Assembly: GCA_904502285.1 (NCBI GenBank)
Contig: CAJGEC010000003.1
Span: forward strand, 1 to 64,000
Length of the DNA: 64,000 nucleotides
Direction: 5' to 3'
DNA from: an uncultured Alistipes sp.
GTDB taxonomy: Bacteria > Bacteroidota > Bacteroidia > Bacteroidales > Rikenellaceae
The position numbers were made by a program, and so were the translations under genes. Shown here piece by piece: positions 1-6,522 of the stretch. Below the pieces are notes generated by a model. It was not told the origin of the DNA. It searched no databases and saw only the letters and a program-made list of their open reading frames with translations. Each line of letters opens with the position of its first letter. Positions within the stretch are counted from its first letter, which is position 1.

Positions 1-227
1 CAACCACTGTCTGGCCTACTCGTGGAAACGTTAGTAGTTTAGCTGATATTCTTAAAGTTCACTAAGTTCATTAAATTCCTTAAACTCTTTAATTTCATTA
101 TATGCCTCAACCCGATGCCTACGGCAGCACCATTGCCAAACCCCTCTTCGCTCTGCGCAAACCTTAAAGAACGTTAGTAGTTTGGTGCGGTATTTCGCTT
201 GCGCTACATAAGTTGATATTTATTTCA

Positions 228-263
228 ACTTGCTTCTGTAAGAGGCAAGGCGGCAGTCGTGAG
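228..263 (+). repeat. 36-bp imperfect direct repeat, left copy
   Basis: The copy consists of ACTTGCTTCTGTA, 7 variable bases, then AGGCGGCAGTCGTGAG. The same 13 + 7 + 16 arrangement recurs at 2875-2910 with only the 7-base core different. Both copies are in the same orientation and bracket the AT-rich island of small genes. Function unknown; it could be a dispersed intergenic repeat or the scar of an insertion. Confidence 0.75.
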
Positions 264-299
264 CCGATGGCTCGGAGATATTTACATTCCACCCCAAAC

Positions 300-320
300 C
301 CCTCCTTTGTCAAAGGAGGG
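300..320. repeat. 21-bp palindrome (CCCTCCTTTG / CAAAGGAGGG)
   Basis: Ten bases pair with ten across a single central base. It lies in non-coding DNA with no T-tract beside it, so it is more likely a dispersed palindromic repeat than a terminator. I recall similar CCCTCCTTTG palindromes in other Bacteroidetes intergenic regions, but could not check. Confidence 0.6.
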
Positions 321-571
321 ACTTAGATGTTTTGCTCGTTTTTTTAATACTGTAAAAAACTATGACGCTTCGGTGGCGTTCAAGCCTTATTCATTGAACA
401 AAGCTAATAAATCTGCTTCAAACTTTCCTGTTGATTTACACTCCTGAGGTATTGTTGTTTCTACAACTTCTTTTCTCAAATAAAAAGAATTCAACCACTC
501 TATAATATAATAACCTACAACATGTATATTTTGAAAATAGCTGTGTAATATAGATAGGTTTCACACTGTTA

Positions 572-1075
572 CTATTGGTATATCTTAAAATACCTTTTAT
601 CTCCGTCATCATCAACGAGGTAATAATTATAACCTTTGAATGATGTTCTAGTTAATATATATTTATCTAAATTCATCATATTCGCTTTAGCGCCACCGTT
701 GGATACATATGATATAGTTTCTTCAATATGTCCATTATAATCGCAGTAGTATGAACCGTTTTTCTTATAAATATTGTAGTATGAGCCTTCATACATAGTT
801 CGATCATAATCGTCATACCAATAATCCATATACCTGCCGATTAATACATATTCCTTAACCTGCTCTCGCAAATATGCATTATTAATTAATCGGTTTGAAG
901 CATCTTCACATTCACCTTCCCAAAACTTAATTCGCTCTTTCGTCTTATCAATATCACTATTGACATTTAATAGCTGTGTATTCAAATTACTTACTTTTTC
1001 ACTTGTCCACAATATAGCACAAAATATTACTATAACCGATACAATTGCGGGAATAAACTTTAGTGTTCTTTTCAT
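572..1075 (-). CDS. Hypothetical membrane-anchored coiled-coil protein
   Basis: I do not recognise a family. The 167-residue product starts with a short basic segment and one hydrophobic helix (about residues 8-25), then a polar heptad-like stretch (about 28-70, LNTQLLNVNSDIDKTKERIK), then a Tyr/Asp-rich C-terminal half with several YYxxYxxx patches. This suggests a single-pass inner-membrane protein with a periplasmic or extracytoplasmic domain. It lies 17 bases downstream of the 63-residue gene at 1093-1284, which has the same helix-plus-coiled-coil design, so the two are probably co-transcribed and may interact. The AT-rich composition, unlike that of the core genes, suggests accessory or acquired DNA. 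No enzymatic motif is visible. Confidence 0.6.
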   Translation of the reverse strand: MKRTLKFIPAIVSVIVIFCAILWTSEKVSNLNTQLLNVNSDIDKTKERIKFWEGECEDASNRLINNAYLREQVKEYVLIGRYMDYWYDDYDRTMYEGSYYNIYKKNGSYYCDYNGHIEETISYVSNGGAKANMMNLDKYILTRTSFKGYNYYLVDDDGDKRYFKIYQ

Positions 1076-1092
1076 GGTATTGTTGTTATTTA

Positions 1093-1284
1093 TTAGTACG
1101 CCCTTGCATTATCAATAAGCTGATACGTCTCATAAAGCTCACTGCGCTTGTTTTTTGCCGCTTGCAATTCTTTTTGAGCATCTTCTAATTCAGACTTTTT
1201 GTTGCAGTATATGAATGCACAAACCCCAATTGTAATTGCAGCAATCACAACGAGAAAAATAGAAATCATTTTTAGTTTTTTCAT
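1093..1284 (-). CDS. Small membrane coiled-coil protein, unknown function
   Basis: The 63-residue product has a basic start (MKKLKM), one transmembrane helix at about residues 6-27, and a charged helical tail (KKSELEDAQKELQAAKNKR) predicted to form a coiled coil. No lipobox is evident. It is the first gene of a two-gene unit with 572-1075. Element A ends about 127 bases upstream of its ATG, so the transcript probably starts in or passes through that structured element. The family is unrecognised; the shared topology with its neighbour is the only functional hint. Confidence 0.55.
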   Translation of the reverse strand: MKKLKMISIFLVVIAAITIGVCAFIYCNKKSELEDAQKELQAAKNKRSELYETYQLIDNARAY

Positions 1285-1413
1285 ACAATTTATACAAATA
1301 TTGCTTAAATGTTACACAAAAAAATGCTAATAATGTGTCGTCCTAAAAAATTATTTAGTTTATTTTACACTTAATCGTTTCTCAATAAAACCATTGCCCT
1401 TTAACATTGATAC

Positions 1414-1603
1414 GCACAAAAAAAAGCGCAGGACAATTAGTTATATTCCCACTTCGAGGTGTTTGGCGTAACCCAGGTAGATGAATAACTAAAAGCCCGC
1501 ACCGAACGGCACGAGCATTTCAACTATTATTCCCATCTACCTTTTTTAGTCGCCAAACTTCCGAAGTGATAGAATAAAGCTAAAACGCTTTTCCAATATG
1601 TGC
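1414..1603 (-). ncRNA. Structured element A (large hairpin RNA, copy 1)
   Basis: This long imperfect hairpin has nested helices: GCACA/TGTGC (1414-1418 with 1599-1603), AAAAGCG/CGCTTTT (1422-1428 with 1586-1592), CACTTCG/CGAAGTG (1450-1456 with 1562-1568), GTTTGGCG/CGCCAAAC (1461-1468 with 1551-1558), a 9-bp helix (1475-1483 with 1534-1542) and an apical 9-bp hairpin (1495-1503 with 1508-1516, loop of four). The apical helix has mismatches if read on the plus strand but G-U pairs on the minus strand, which suggests the RNA is transcribed from the minus strand. On that strand it ends in a run of eight U. A diverged second copy lies at 2470-2668 with different but still paired stems. Exact RNA ends and function are unknown. 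Confidence 0.65.
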
Positions 1604-1616
1604 TTTCATACATAAC

Positions 1617-1906
1617 TCATGTGCTACCTGCACATAATTGTCCATCTGTAGTTCTAAAGTGTCCTGGTGCACCATATGGAGCTTTAATAGGATTACCATA
1701 TTCATCAAAGAAATAGGCTGCAATGTTCACATTCCTCCCCTTAAGGTCATCTACTGAACAACAAATGTGAATGGCTAAGCAATTTGTTCCAGAATATCGA
1801 ACATTATGATTATGCCCAAGTGATATATAACTGATATCAGCTGTTTGTGCTGAAGATGATGCGTATATACCGAATATCGCAATTAACATTAAAATAGTTT
1901 CTTCAT
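1617..1906 (-). pseudogene. Small secreted protein, frame broken in the signal peptide
   Basis: The long reading frame starts at an internal ATG at 1889, which gives a truncated signal sequence. An ATG at 1906 begins ATG AAG AAA CTA TTT and then meets TAA. One extra T in the TTTT run (1891-1894) would give MKKLFLMLIAIFGIYASSSA, a textbook signal peptide running straight into the rest of the frame, with cleavage likely near AQTAD. So the gene is either disrupted by a one-base deletion, switchable by slippage, or mis-sequenced. The mature part (about 75 residues, two to three Cys, HNHNVRYSGTNCLAIHICC) matches no family I know. It sits in the small-protein unit that begins at 2315. Confidence 0.6.
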
Positions 1907-1941
1907 AATGTTTAATTATCTTTTAGCTTAGATATTTTATA

Positions 1942-2136
1942 TTATTCCAGGGCGTGTATTAACAGTAATATACAAGCAACAATTATCAATAACCATCCTA
2001 TAGCCACTAATACGTTTACAGTTTGAGGACTCAACTGAACATAATTAGGGTTACCCTTATTTTCTTTTGCTATTTCAGGTGTCATTTTAATCAATAATCC
2101 ACCCAAAATTGCACATGAGAAATAAATCCAATACAT
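1942..2136 (-). CDS. Small two-helix membrane protein, unknown function
   Basis: The 64-residue product has hydrophobic segments at about residues 2-17 (YWIYFSCAILGGLLI) and 42-62 (VLVAIGWLLIIVACILLLIH), joined by a polar loop containing KENKGNPNYVQLSPQ. It starts 14 bases after the stop of the 54-residue gene at 2151-2315, which has the same two-helix plan, and is followed 35 bases later by the broken secreted-protein gene. The three appear to form one minus-strand unit downstream of element B. No family recognised. Confidence 0.55.
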   Translation of the reverse strand: MYWIYFSCAILGGLLIKMTPEIAKENKGNPNYVQLSPQTVNVLVAIGWLLIIVACILLLIHALE

Positions 2137-2150
2137 AGTAAGTAATTATA

Positions 2151-2315
2151 TTAATCTAAACCAAAAAATAAAACCATAAGAGTTGAGAATATTATTGCAC
2201 CAGCAATCCAGTATAGAATCTCAACAACAATTTTATTTGCACCACTTTTTTTTAGTGAGTTCGCAAACATCAAAATGCATATAGCAAGTACTAAAATAAC
2301 AAGAATGACTCCCAT
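2151..2315 (-). CDS. Very small two-helix membrane protein (54 aa)
   Basis: The frame runs from ATG at 2315-2313 to TAA at 2153-2151 and encodes 54 residues. It starts MGVILVILVLAICILMF, has a short basic turn (NSLKKSGANK), then a second hydrophobic stretch (IAGAIIFSTLMVLFF). It is the first gene after structured element B (about 155 bases downstream) and sits 14 bases ahead of a second two-helix gene, which supports a real operon. Short membrane proteins of this kind are often toxins or membrane-enzyme subunits, but nothing here proves either. Confidence 0.45.
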   Translation of the reverse strand: MGVILVILVLAICILMFANSLKKSGANKIVVEILYWIAGAIIFSTLMVLFFGLD

Positions 2316-2469
2316 ATCGTTCTTAAAACTTTTATTCTACATTTTATTGGCTAAAAAGTCCATATATAATCGTTTCTATCAACTTGACTTGAATAAATTG
2401 TTATATTTCTTCTTGTAAATCTCGGCTTAATTGCATATTGTAAGAGATTTGTCGATATAACGAGATACA

Positions 2470-2668
2470 CGCACAAAAAAAAGCGCGGGACTATTAGTCT
2501 ATTCTATTCTCAAGGTGTTTGGCGTAACCTTATCAGCAGAATAACCAAAAGCCCGCACCGAACGGTACGAGCATTTTTGCAAAATTCCTGCTGATTTCAT
2601 TAAGTCGCCAAACTTTTGAGAATTCAGAATGTTGCTAAAACGCTTTTCCAATATGTCTAAAATGTGCG
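2470..2668 (-). ncRNA. Structured element B (large hairpin RNA, copy 2)
   Basis: The architecture matches element A: CGCACA/TGTGCG (2470-2475 with 2663-2668), AAAAGCG/CGCTTTT (2479-2485 with 2641-2647), ATTCTCAA/TTGAGAAT (2506-2513 with 2616-2623), GTTTGGCG/CGCCAAAC (2517-2524 with 2606-2613), ATCAGCAG/CTGCTGAT (2532-2539 with 2588-2595), and an apical hairpin (2551-2559 with 2564-2572). The third and fifth helices share almost no sequence with copy A yet stay fully paired, while the fourth helix, the apical loop and the flanking CCAATATGT are conserved. A minus-strand promoter match at 2779-2810 lies upstream in the right orientation, and the small-protein unit starts downstream. It could be a cis-acting leader, a free small RNA, or a mobile palindromic element. 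Confidence 0.68.
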
Positions 2669-2778
2669 TATTAAACTATACGCTATGCTTCATAGGCAAA
2701 ATATATTTAACTGATTAACAAAATCCACGACAGCCCTAAATGCCATCTATAACCACTGCGTATTTCGCAATGCTACTA

Positions 2779-2810
2779 CAAATATACAAAAGTATTTCCT
2801 AAAAAACAAA
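2779..2810 (-). promoter_or_regulatory. Promoter for element B and the small-protein unit
   Basis: Read on the minus strand, TTTG (2810-2807) is followed after 20 bases by TATATTTG (2786-2779), matching the Bacteroidetes consensus TTTG...TAnnTTTG. Transcription would start near 2772 and run through element B into the genes at 2315-1617. Confidence 0.6.
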
Positions 2811-2874
2811 ATAAAAAACAAAAGTTATACATTAAGGTTATTAATGCTTTGGGGTAGTAGTTTTTATTTACAGA

Positions 2875-2910
2875 ACTTGCTTCTGTATGAAGATAGGCGG
2901 CAGTCGTGAG
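2875..2910 (+). repeat. 36-bp imperfect direct repeat, right copy
   Basis: ACTTGCTTCTGTA, 7 bases (TGAAGAT), then AGGCGGCAGTCGTGAG. It is identical to the copy at 228-263 except in the central 7 bases and is in direct orientation. The related word TAGTAGTTT precedes both copies (at 2856-2864 here), so the similarity extends beyond the 36 bases. Confidence 0.75.
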
Positions 2911-2972
2911 GAAGGCCGTCTATTTTTTATCTATTAGACTTAGTAATACACAATTTTTAAAAATTATTTTCG

Positions 2973-2980
2973 TATATTTG
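2973..2980 (+). promoter_or_regulatory. -7 element of the S46 peptidase promoter
   Basis: TATATTTG matches the Bacteroidetes -7 element TAnnTTTG. It lies 32 bases before the peptidase ATG, giving a leader of roughly 25-30 bases. The -33 region is a T-rich run rather than a clear TTTG. Confidence 0.6.
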
Positions 2981-3012
2981 CTTTGGGAAAGTAACTTTAA
3001 TCAACTTATACT

Positions 3013-5097
3013 ATGAAAAGACTATTAACACTTTTGGCTTTGGTGTGTGTGACCTTCACCGCCGTTGCCGATGAGGGTATGTGGCTCTTGCCATATATCA
3101 AGAAGATGAACGAGAAGGATATGAAGGCTCATGGCTGTAAACTCAAGGCCGAGGATATCTACTCTGCCGAGAAGTCATCCCTAAAGGATGCCATCGTAAT
3201 CTTTGGCGGAGGTTGCACAGGCGAGATTGTATCGCCTAACGGCTTGCTCTTCACCAACCACCACTGTGGCTACGACGCCATTCAGAAGCTCTCATCCGTA
3301 GAGCACGACTACCTCGCCGATGGTTTCTGGGCTATGAACAACGAGGAGGAGCTCCCTGCCGAGGGTCTCTCAGTGCGTTTCGTGCGCCACATCTTCGATG
3401 TTACGGCCGACATCAAGGGTAACATCCCAGCTAATGCTGCTTGGGAGGAGTTCTCGCAGATGGCTACCGAGAATAAGAAGAACCTCATCGCAAAGCTTGA
3501 AGCCGAGTACCCCAATATGGATATTGTGATTCCTGGCTTCTTCGGCAACAACCAGTTCTTCGCCTTCGTCTACGAGACCTACACCGACGTTCGTCTCGTG
3601 GGTACTCCCCCATCATCTATCGGCAAGTTCGGTGGCGACACCGACAACTGGATGTGGCCACGCCACACTGGCGACTTCTCTATCTTCCGCGTATATGCTG
3701 GCAAGGACAACCGCCCTGCGGCATACTCTAAGGAGAATGTGCCTTACAAGGCCGAGAAGTGGCTCGACATCTCGTTGAAGGGTATCGAGGAGGGCGACTA
3801 CGGTATGATTATGGGCTTCCCAGGCTCTACCGAGCGCTATATGACATCTTACGAGATTGACTATATGTTGGAGGTGGACAACCCACAGCGCATCTACATC
3901 CGTGGCGAGCGTCAGGCAATCTTGCGCAAGCATATGGATGCTGACCAGGCTGTACGCATCAAGTACGACGCTAAGTTCGCAGGCTCGGCAAACTACTGGA
4001 AGAACTCTATCGGTATGTCACGCGGCATCGAGAAGCTCAACGTGCGCGACAAGAAGGCGGCACAGGAGGCTGAGTTCCAGGCTTGGGCAAATGCCAACAC
4101 ACTCCCTGAGGAGCGCTACATGGATGCCTTGAGCCTCATCGAGCAGTCGCAGACCGAGGCAAAGGAGGAGAATGCCACATTACAGTATCTCTCGGAGGCA
4201 TTCTTCCAGTCGGTGGAGCTTGCGCAGACTATGCTTGGCAGATTCAACCCCGAACAATTCTACAAGGACTACGACGAGGCTACAGACCGCGACGTAGCAA
4301 AGCGTATGTTCACCATCTACCGCGAGAACAACAAGCGTCTACCCTCAATCTACGCAAAGATTGATGCAGAGTTTGGTGGCAACAGCGACGCATACGTAGA
4401 CTGGCTCTACGACAACTCGCAGCTTGCAAACTATGAGAAGTATCAGAGAGTATTAGCCCTCGATGATAAGGCACGAGAGGAGGCCTTCAACAACGACCCC
4501 GTATACGAACTTGCCCTATCACTCTTCGAGCTCTACAACGAGCTTGCGCCCGCAGTTACGGCTTCGAACAACAAATTTGCCGATGGTCACCGCCTCTATA
4601 TCGACGGCCTTATGAAGATGCAGCCTGAGAAGGCGTGGGCTTCGGATGCTAACTTCACCATCCGCCTCACCTACGGTAACGTACTCCCTTACAGCCCTGC
4701 CGACGGCATCATCTACAGTCACTACACCACCATCGACGGCGTAATGGCCAAGGAGGACCCAAAGAACCCTGTGGAGTTCACCGTGCCTGAGCGCTTGAAG
4801 GAGTTGTACAAGGCTAAGGACTATGGCCGCTACACCGACAAGAATGGCGACCTTCCAGTGGCATTCTTGCTCAACTGCGACATCACAGGTGGTAATTCAG
4901 GCTCTCCAGTAATGAATAACAAGGGACAGCTCATTGGCTTGGCCTTCGACGGCAACTGGGAGGCTATGTCGGGCGATGTGGCCTTCGAGCCAGAACTCCA
5001 GCGCACCATCGCCGTAGATATCCGCTACGTATTGTTCGTGGTAGAGAAGTATGGTCAGGCTGGCTGGTTGCTCGACGAATTGACAATCAAGAAGTAG
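3013..5097 (+). CDS. dpp7: S46 family dipeptidyl peptidase (DPP7-like)
   Basis: A secreted serine exopeptidase that releases dipeptides from oligopeptides in the periplasm. The 694-residue product has a signal peptide (about residues 1-19), the S46 signature TNHHCGYDA with the catalytic His near residue 84, and the nucleophile motif GGNSGSP with Ser629. Eighteen residues after that Ser, in AFDGNWEA, the chain has Gly647. In the Porphyromonas enzymes this position is Gly in DPP7 (hydrophobic P1) and Arg in DPP11 (Asp/Glu P1), so DPP7-type specificity is inferred. The length is normal for the family. It appears monocistronic, with its own promoter and a strong hairpin terminator at 5114-5153. 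It would supply dipeptides to an amino-acid-fermenting cell. Confidence 0.92.
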   Translation: MKRLLTLLALVCVTFTAVADEGMWLLPYIKKMNEKDMKAHGCKLKAEDIYSAEKSSLKDAIVIFGGGCTGEIVSPNGLLFTNHHCGYDAIQKLSSVEHDYLADGFWAMNNEEELPAEGLSVRFVRHIFDVTADIKGNIPANAAWEEFSQMATENKKNLIAKLEAEYPNMDIVIPGFFGNNQFFAFVYETYTDVRLVGTPPSSIGKFGGDTDNWMWPRHTGDFSIFRVYAGKDNRPAAYSKENVPYKAEKWLDISLKGIEEGDYGMIMGFPGSTERYMTSYEIDYMLEVDNPQRIYIRGERQAILRKHMDADQAVRIKYDAKFAGSANYWKNSIGMSRGIEKLNVRDKKAAQEAEFQAWANANTLPEERYMDALSLIEQSQTEAKEENATLQYLSEAFFQSVELAQTMLGRFNPEQFYKDYDEATDRDVAKRMFTIYRENNKRLPSIYAKIDAEFGGNSDAYVDWLYDNSQLANYEKYQRVLALDDKAREEAFNNDPVYELALSLFELYNELAPAVTASNNKFADGHRLYIDGLMKMQPEKAWASDANFTIRLTYGNVLPYSPADGIIYSHYTTIDGVMAKEDPKNPVEFTVPERLKELYKAKDYGRYTDKNGDLPVAFLLNCDITGGNSGSPVMNNKGQLIGLAFDGNWEAMSGDVAFEPELQRTIAVDIRYVLFVVEKYGQAGWLLDELTIKK

Positions 5098-5113
5098 CCA
5101 CCTTTAAATAGCA

Positions 5114-5153
5114 AAAATATGGATTGTTCCTTTGGGGACAATCCATATTTTTT
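5114..5153 (+). terminator. Intrinsic terminator of the S46 peptidase gene
   Basis: A 13-base arm containing ATATGGATTGT pairs perfectly with ACAATCCATAT across a 10-base loop (TCCTTTGGGG) and is followed by TTTTTT. The loop contains the TTTG that is correctly spaced to be the -33 box of queA. Confidence 0.9.
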
Positions 5154-5162
5154 ATACCTTTG
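5131..5162 (+). promoter_or_regulatory. queA promoter embedded in the upstream terminator
   Basis: TTTG at 5131-5134, inside the terminator loop, is followed after 20 bases by TACCTTTG (5155-5162), an exact TAnnTTTG. The queA ATG starts six bases later at 5168, so the transcript would be leaderless or nearly so. Confidence 0.75.
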
Positions 5163-5167
5163 CCCCT

Positions 5168-6385
5168 ATGGAACGACATATCGATATCAACGACTTCAAC
5201 TACAACCTTCCTGATGAGCGCATCGCGAAATTCCCTTTGGAGGAGCGCTCGTCATCGAAACTCCTTGTCTACGACAACGGCACAATCACCGAGAGCCACT
5301 TCCGTAATGTGGCCGAATTCCTACCTAAAGGTGCTACGCTGGTCTTCAACAACACCCGTGTAGTACGCGCACGTATCGTGATGCACAAGGACTCTGGTGC
5401 CCGCATCGAGGTCTTCTGCCTTGAGCCACACAACCCTGCCGACTATGAGCGCGCCTTTGCGCAGTATGGCTCGTCGGAGTGGAGTTGCATCGTGGGTAAC
5501 CTCAAGAAGTGGAAGGAGGGCGAAATAGGCATCACCTTCGACTATAGGGGTCAGGAACATAGTCTGCGTGCCGAGATCGTTGAGCGAGGCACGAGGGAGC
5601 ATATCGTGCGCTTCCGCTGGTCGGCAGAGTGTAGCTTCGGCCAGCTACTCGAAACCTTGGGTCGCATTCCCATCCCTCCCTACCTCAACCGCGAGAGCGA
5701 GGATATCGACAACACACGTTACCAGACCGTCTATGCACGTTTCGAGGGCTCGGTTGCGGCCCCCACTGCAGGCTTGCACTTCACCCCTGAGCTTATCGAG
5801 GGTATGCGCAAAGAGGGCTACAGCTTCGAGGAGGTGACGCTACACGTGGGCGCAGGAACATTCCTCCCCGTTAAGGATGACGACGCGGCACAGCACCCTA
5901 TGCACACCGAACACTTCTCCGTAACACGTAGTGCTGTGGAGAACCTCCTTAAAAATATCGACAATATCGTTGCCGTAGGCACAACCTCCGTGCGCACATT
6001 AGAGTCGCTCTCGGCCCTTGCGTGGCGCATAAAGAGCGGTGGCTCTCCAGAGGTTGAGCGCACCATCGGGCAGTGGGAGTTGTACGACATCCCCGATACG
6101 TTCGATGGCAAGGAGGCACTATCAACCCTTTTGGAGTATATGAGCGAGAGTGGCCTGGACCGCCTCAAGGCCTCAACACAGATTATGATTACCCCTCTGG
6201 GCTATCGCTTCCGTATCGTGAGCAACATTATCACCAACTTCCACCAGCCTAAGTCTACCCTACTGCTCTTGGTTAGTGCATACGTGGGTGGCGACTGGAA
6301 GCGAATCTACGACTATGCCCTCGCCAACGGGTTCCGTTTCTTGAGTTATGGCGACTCTTCGCTGCTTAAGGTAAGACGAGAATAA
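5168..6385 (+). CDS. queA: tRNA preQ1(34) S-adenosylmethionine ribosyltransferase-isomerase
   Basis: QueA transfers and rearranges the ribosyl group of SAM onto preQ1 at position 34 of tRNA, giving epoxyqueuosine. The ATG at 5168 is chosen because the upstream in-frame ATG at 5132 lies inside the terminator/promoter. The 405-residue product shows family motifs: LPDERIAKFP near the start, LVFNNTRVVRAR, VAAPTAGLHFTPELI, LHVGAGTFLPV, and the C-terminal SNIITNFHQPKSTLLLLVSA. It is somewhat longer than the enterobacterial enzyme (356 aa), with extra sequence in the middle. The pathway partner queE lies at 21920-22555 in the same window but is not linked in an operon. A hairpin terminator follows at 6431-6465. 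Confidence 0.95.
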   Translation: MERHIDINDFNYNLPDERIAKFPLEERSSSKLLVYDNGTITESHFRNVAEFLPKGATLVFNNTRVVRARIVMHKDSGARIEVFCLEPHNPADYERAFAQYGSSEWSCIVGNLKKWKEGEIGITFDYRGQEHSLRAEIVERGTREHIVRFRWSAECSFGQLLETLGRIPIPPYLNRESEDIDNTRYQTVYARFEGSVAAPTAGLHFTPELIEGMRKEGYSFEEVTLHVGAGTFLPVKDDDAAQHPMHTEHFSVTRSAVENLLKNIDNIVAVGTTSVRTLESLSALAWRIKSGGSPEVERTIGQWELYDIPDTFDGKEALSTLLEYMSESGLDRLKASTQIMITPLGYRFRIVSNIITNFHQPKSTLLLLVSAYVGGDWKRIYDYALANGFRFLSYGDSSLLKVRRE

Positions 6386-6430
6386 AATTGTTCTATTTCA
6401 GAACTGCTAATAATAAACCAAACCGAAAAA

Positions 6431-6465
6431 AGTGTCAATAAAATTGATTTATTGGCACTTATTTT
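6431..6465 (+). terminator. Intrinsic terminator of queA
   Basis: AGTGTCAATAAA (6431-6442) pairs with TTTATTGGCACT (6448-6459) over a 5-base loop, with one G-U pair on the plus strand. It is followed by TATTTTATTT. Confidence 0.7.
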
Positions 6466-6477
6466 ATTTAATTGTTG

Positions 6478-6485
6478 TATATTTG
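6478..6485 (+). promoter_or_regulatory. -7 element upstream of the nitronate monooxygenase-like gene
   Basis: TATATTTG matches TAnnTTTG exactly and lies 38 bases before the ATG at 6523. It shows that the in-frame ATG at 6472 cannot be the start, because it lies upstream of the transcription start. Confidence 0.65.
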
Positions 6486-6522
6486 CGAACTATTTCTAAA
6501 CTTAAACGATATACAACAACGT

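Larger units (their letters stand above)
1..571. other. Non-coding AT-rich left flank
   Basis: No convincing gene is present. The stretch holds repeated words rather than codons: TTAGTAGTTT occurs near 30 and near 173, a degenerate TTAAATTCCTTAAACT-type tract lies at about 72-105, a 36-base repeat copy sits at 228-263, and a near-perfect palindrome sits at 300-320. A 62-codon open frame at 259-447 runs through the palindrome and shows no protein-like features. The composition is much more AT-rich than the core genes to the right. Confidence 0.6.
2316..3012. other. Gene-free interval with element B, a minus-strand promoter and a repeat
   Basis: No coding potential was found. From left to right the interval holds structured element B (2470-2668), a consensus-like minus-strand promoter (2779-2810), the right copy of the 36-bp repeat (2875-2910) and the plus-strand promoter of the S46 peptidase (2973-2980). 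Confidence 0.6.

Noticed and set aside
259..447. 62-codon plus-strand frame in the left flank
   Set aside because: It reads through a palindromic repeat (TPPLSKEG-type translation), has no protein-like pattern and lies in a repeat-rich spacer.
1414..2668. Structured elements as integron attC sites
   Set aside because: The size (about 190-200 bases) is large, the most conserved part is the apical loop, which is variable in attC sites, and the GTTTGGC box does not fit GTTRRRY. No integrase is in the window.
228..2910. CRISPR array
   Set aside because: There are only two copies of the 36-bp repeat, 2.6 kb apart, and no regular spacers or cas genes.
3309..4722. Antisense and out-of-frame frames within the S46 peptidase and other core genes
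   Set aside because: They are shadow frames created by the codon bias of the real gene, with low-complexity Ser/Arg/Leu-rich translations and no start signals.
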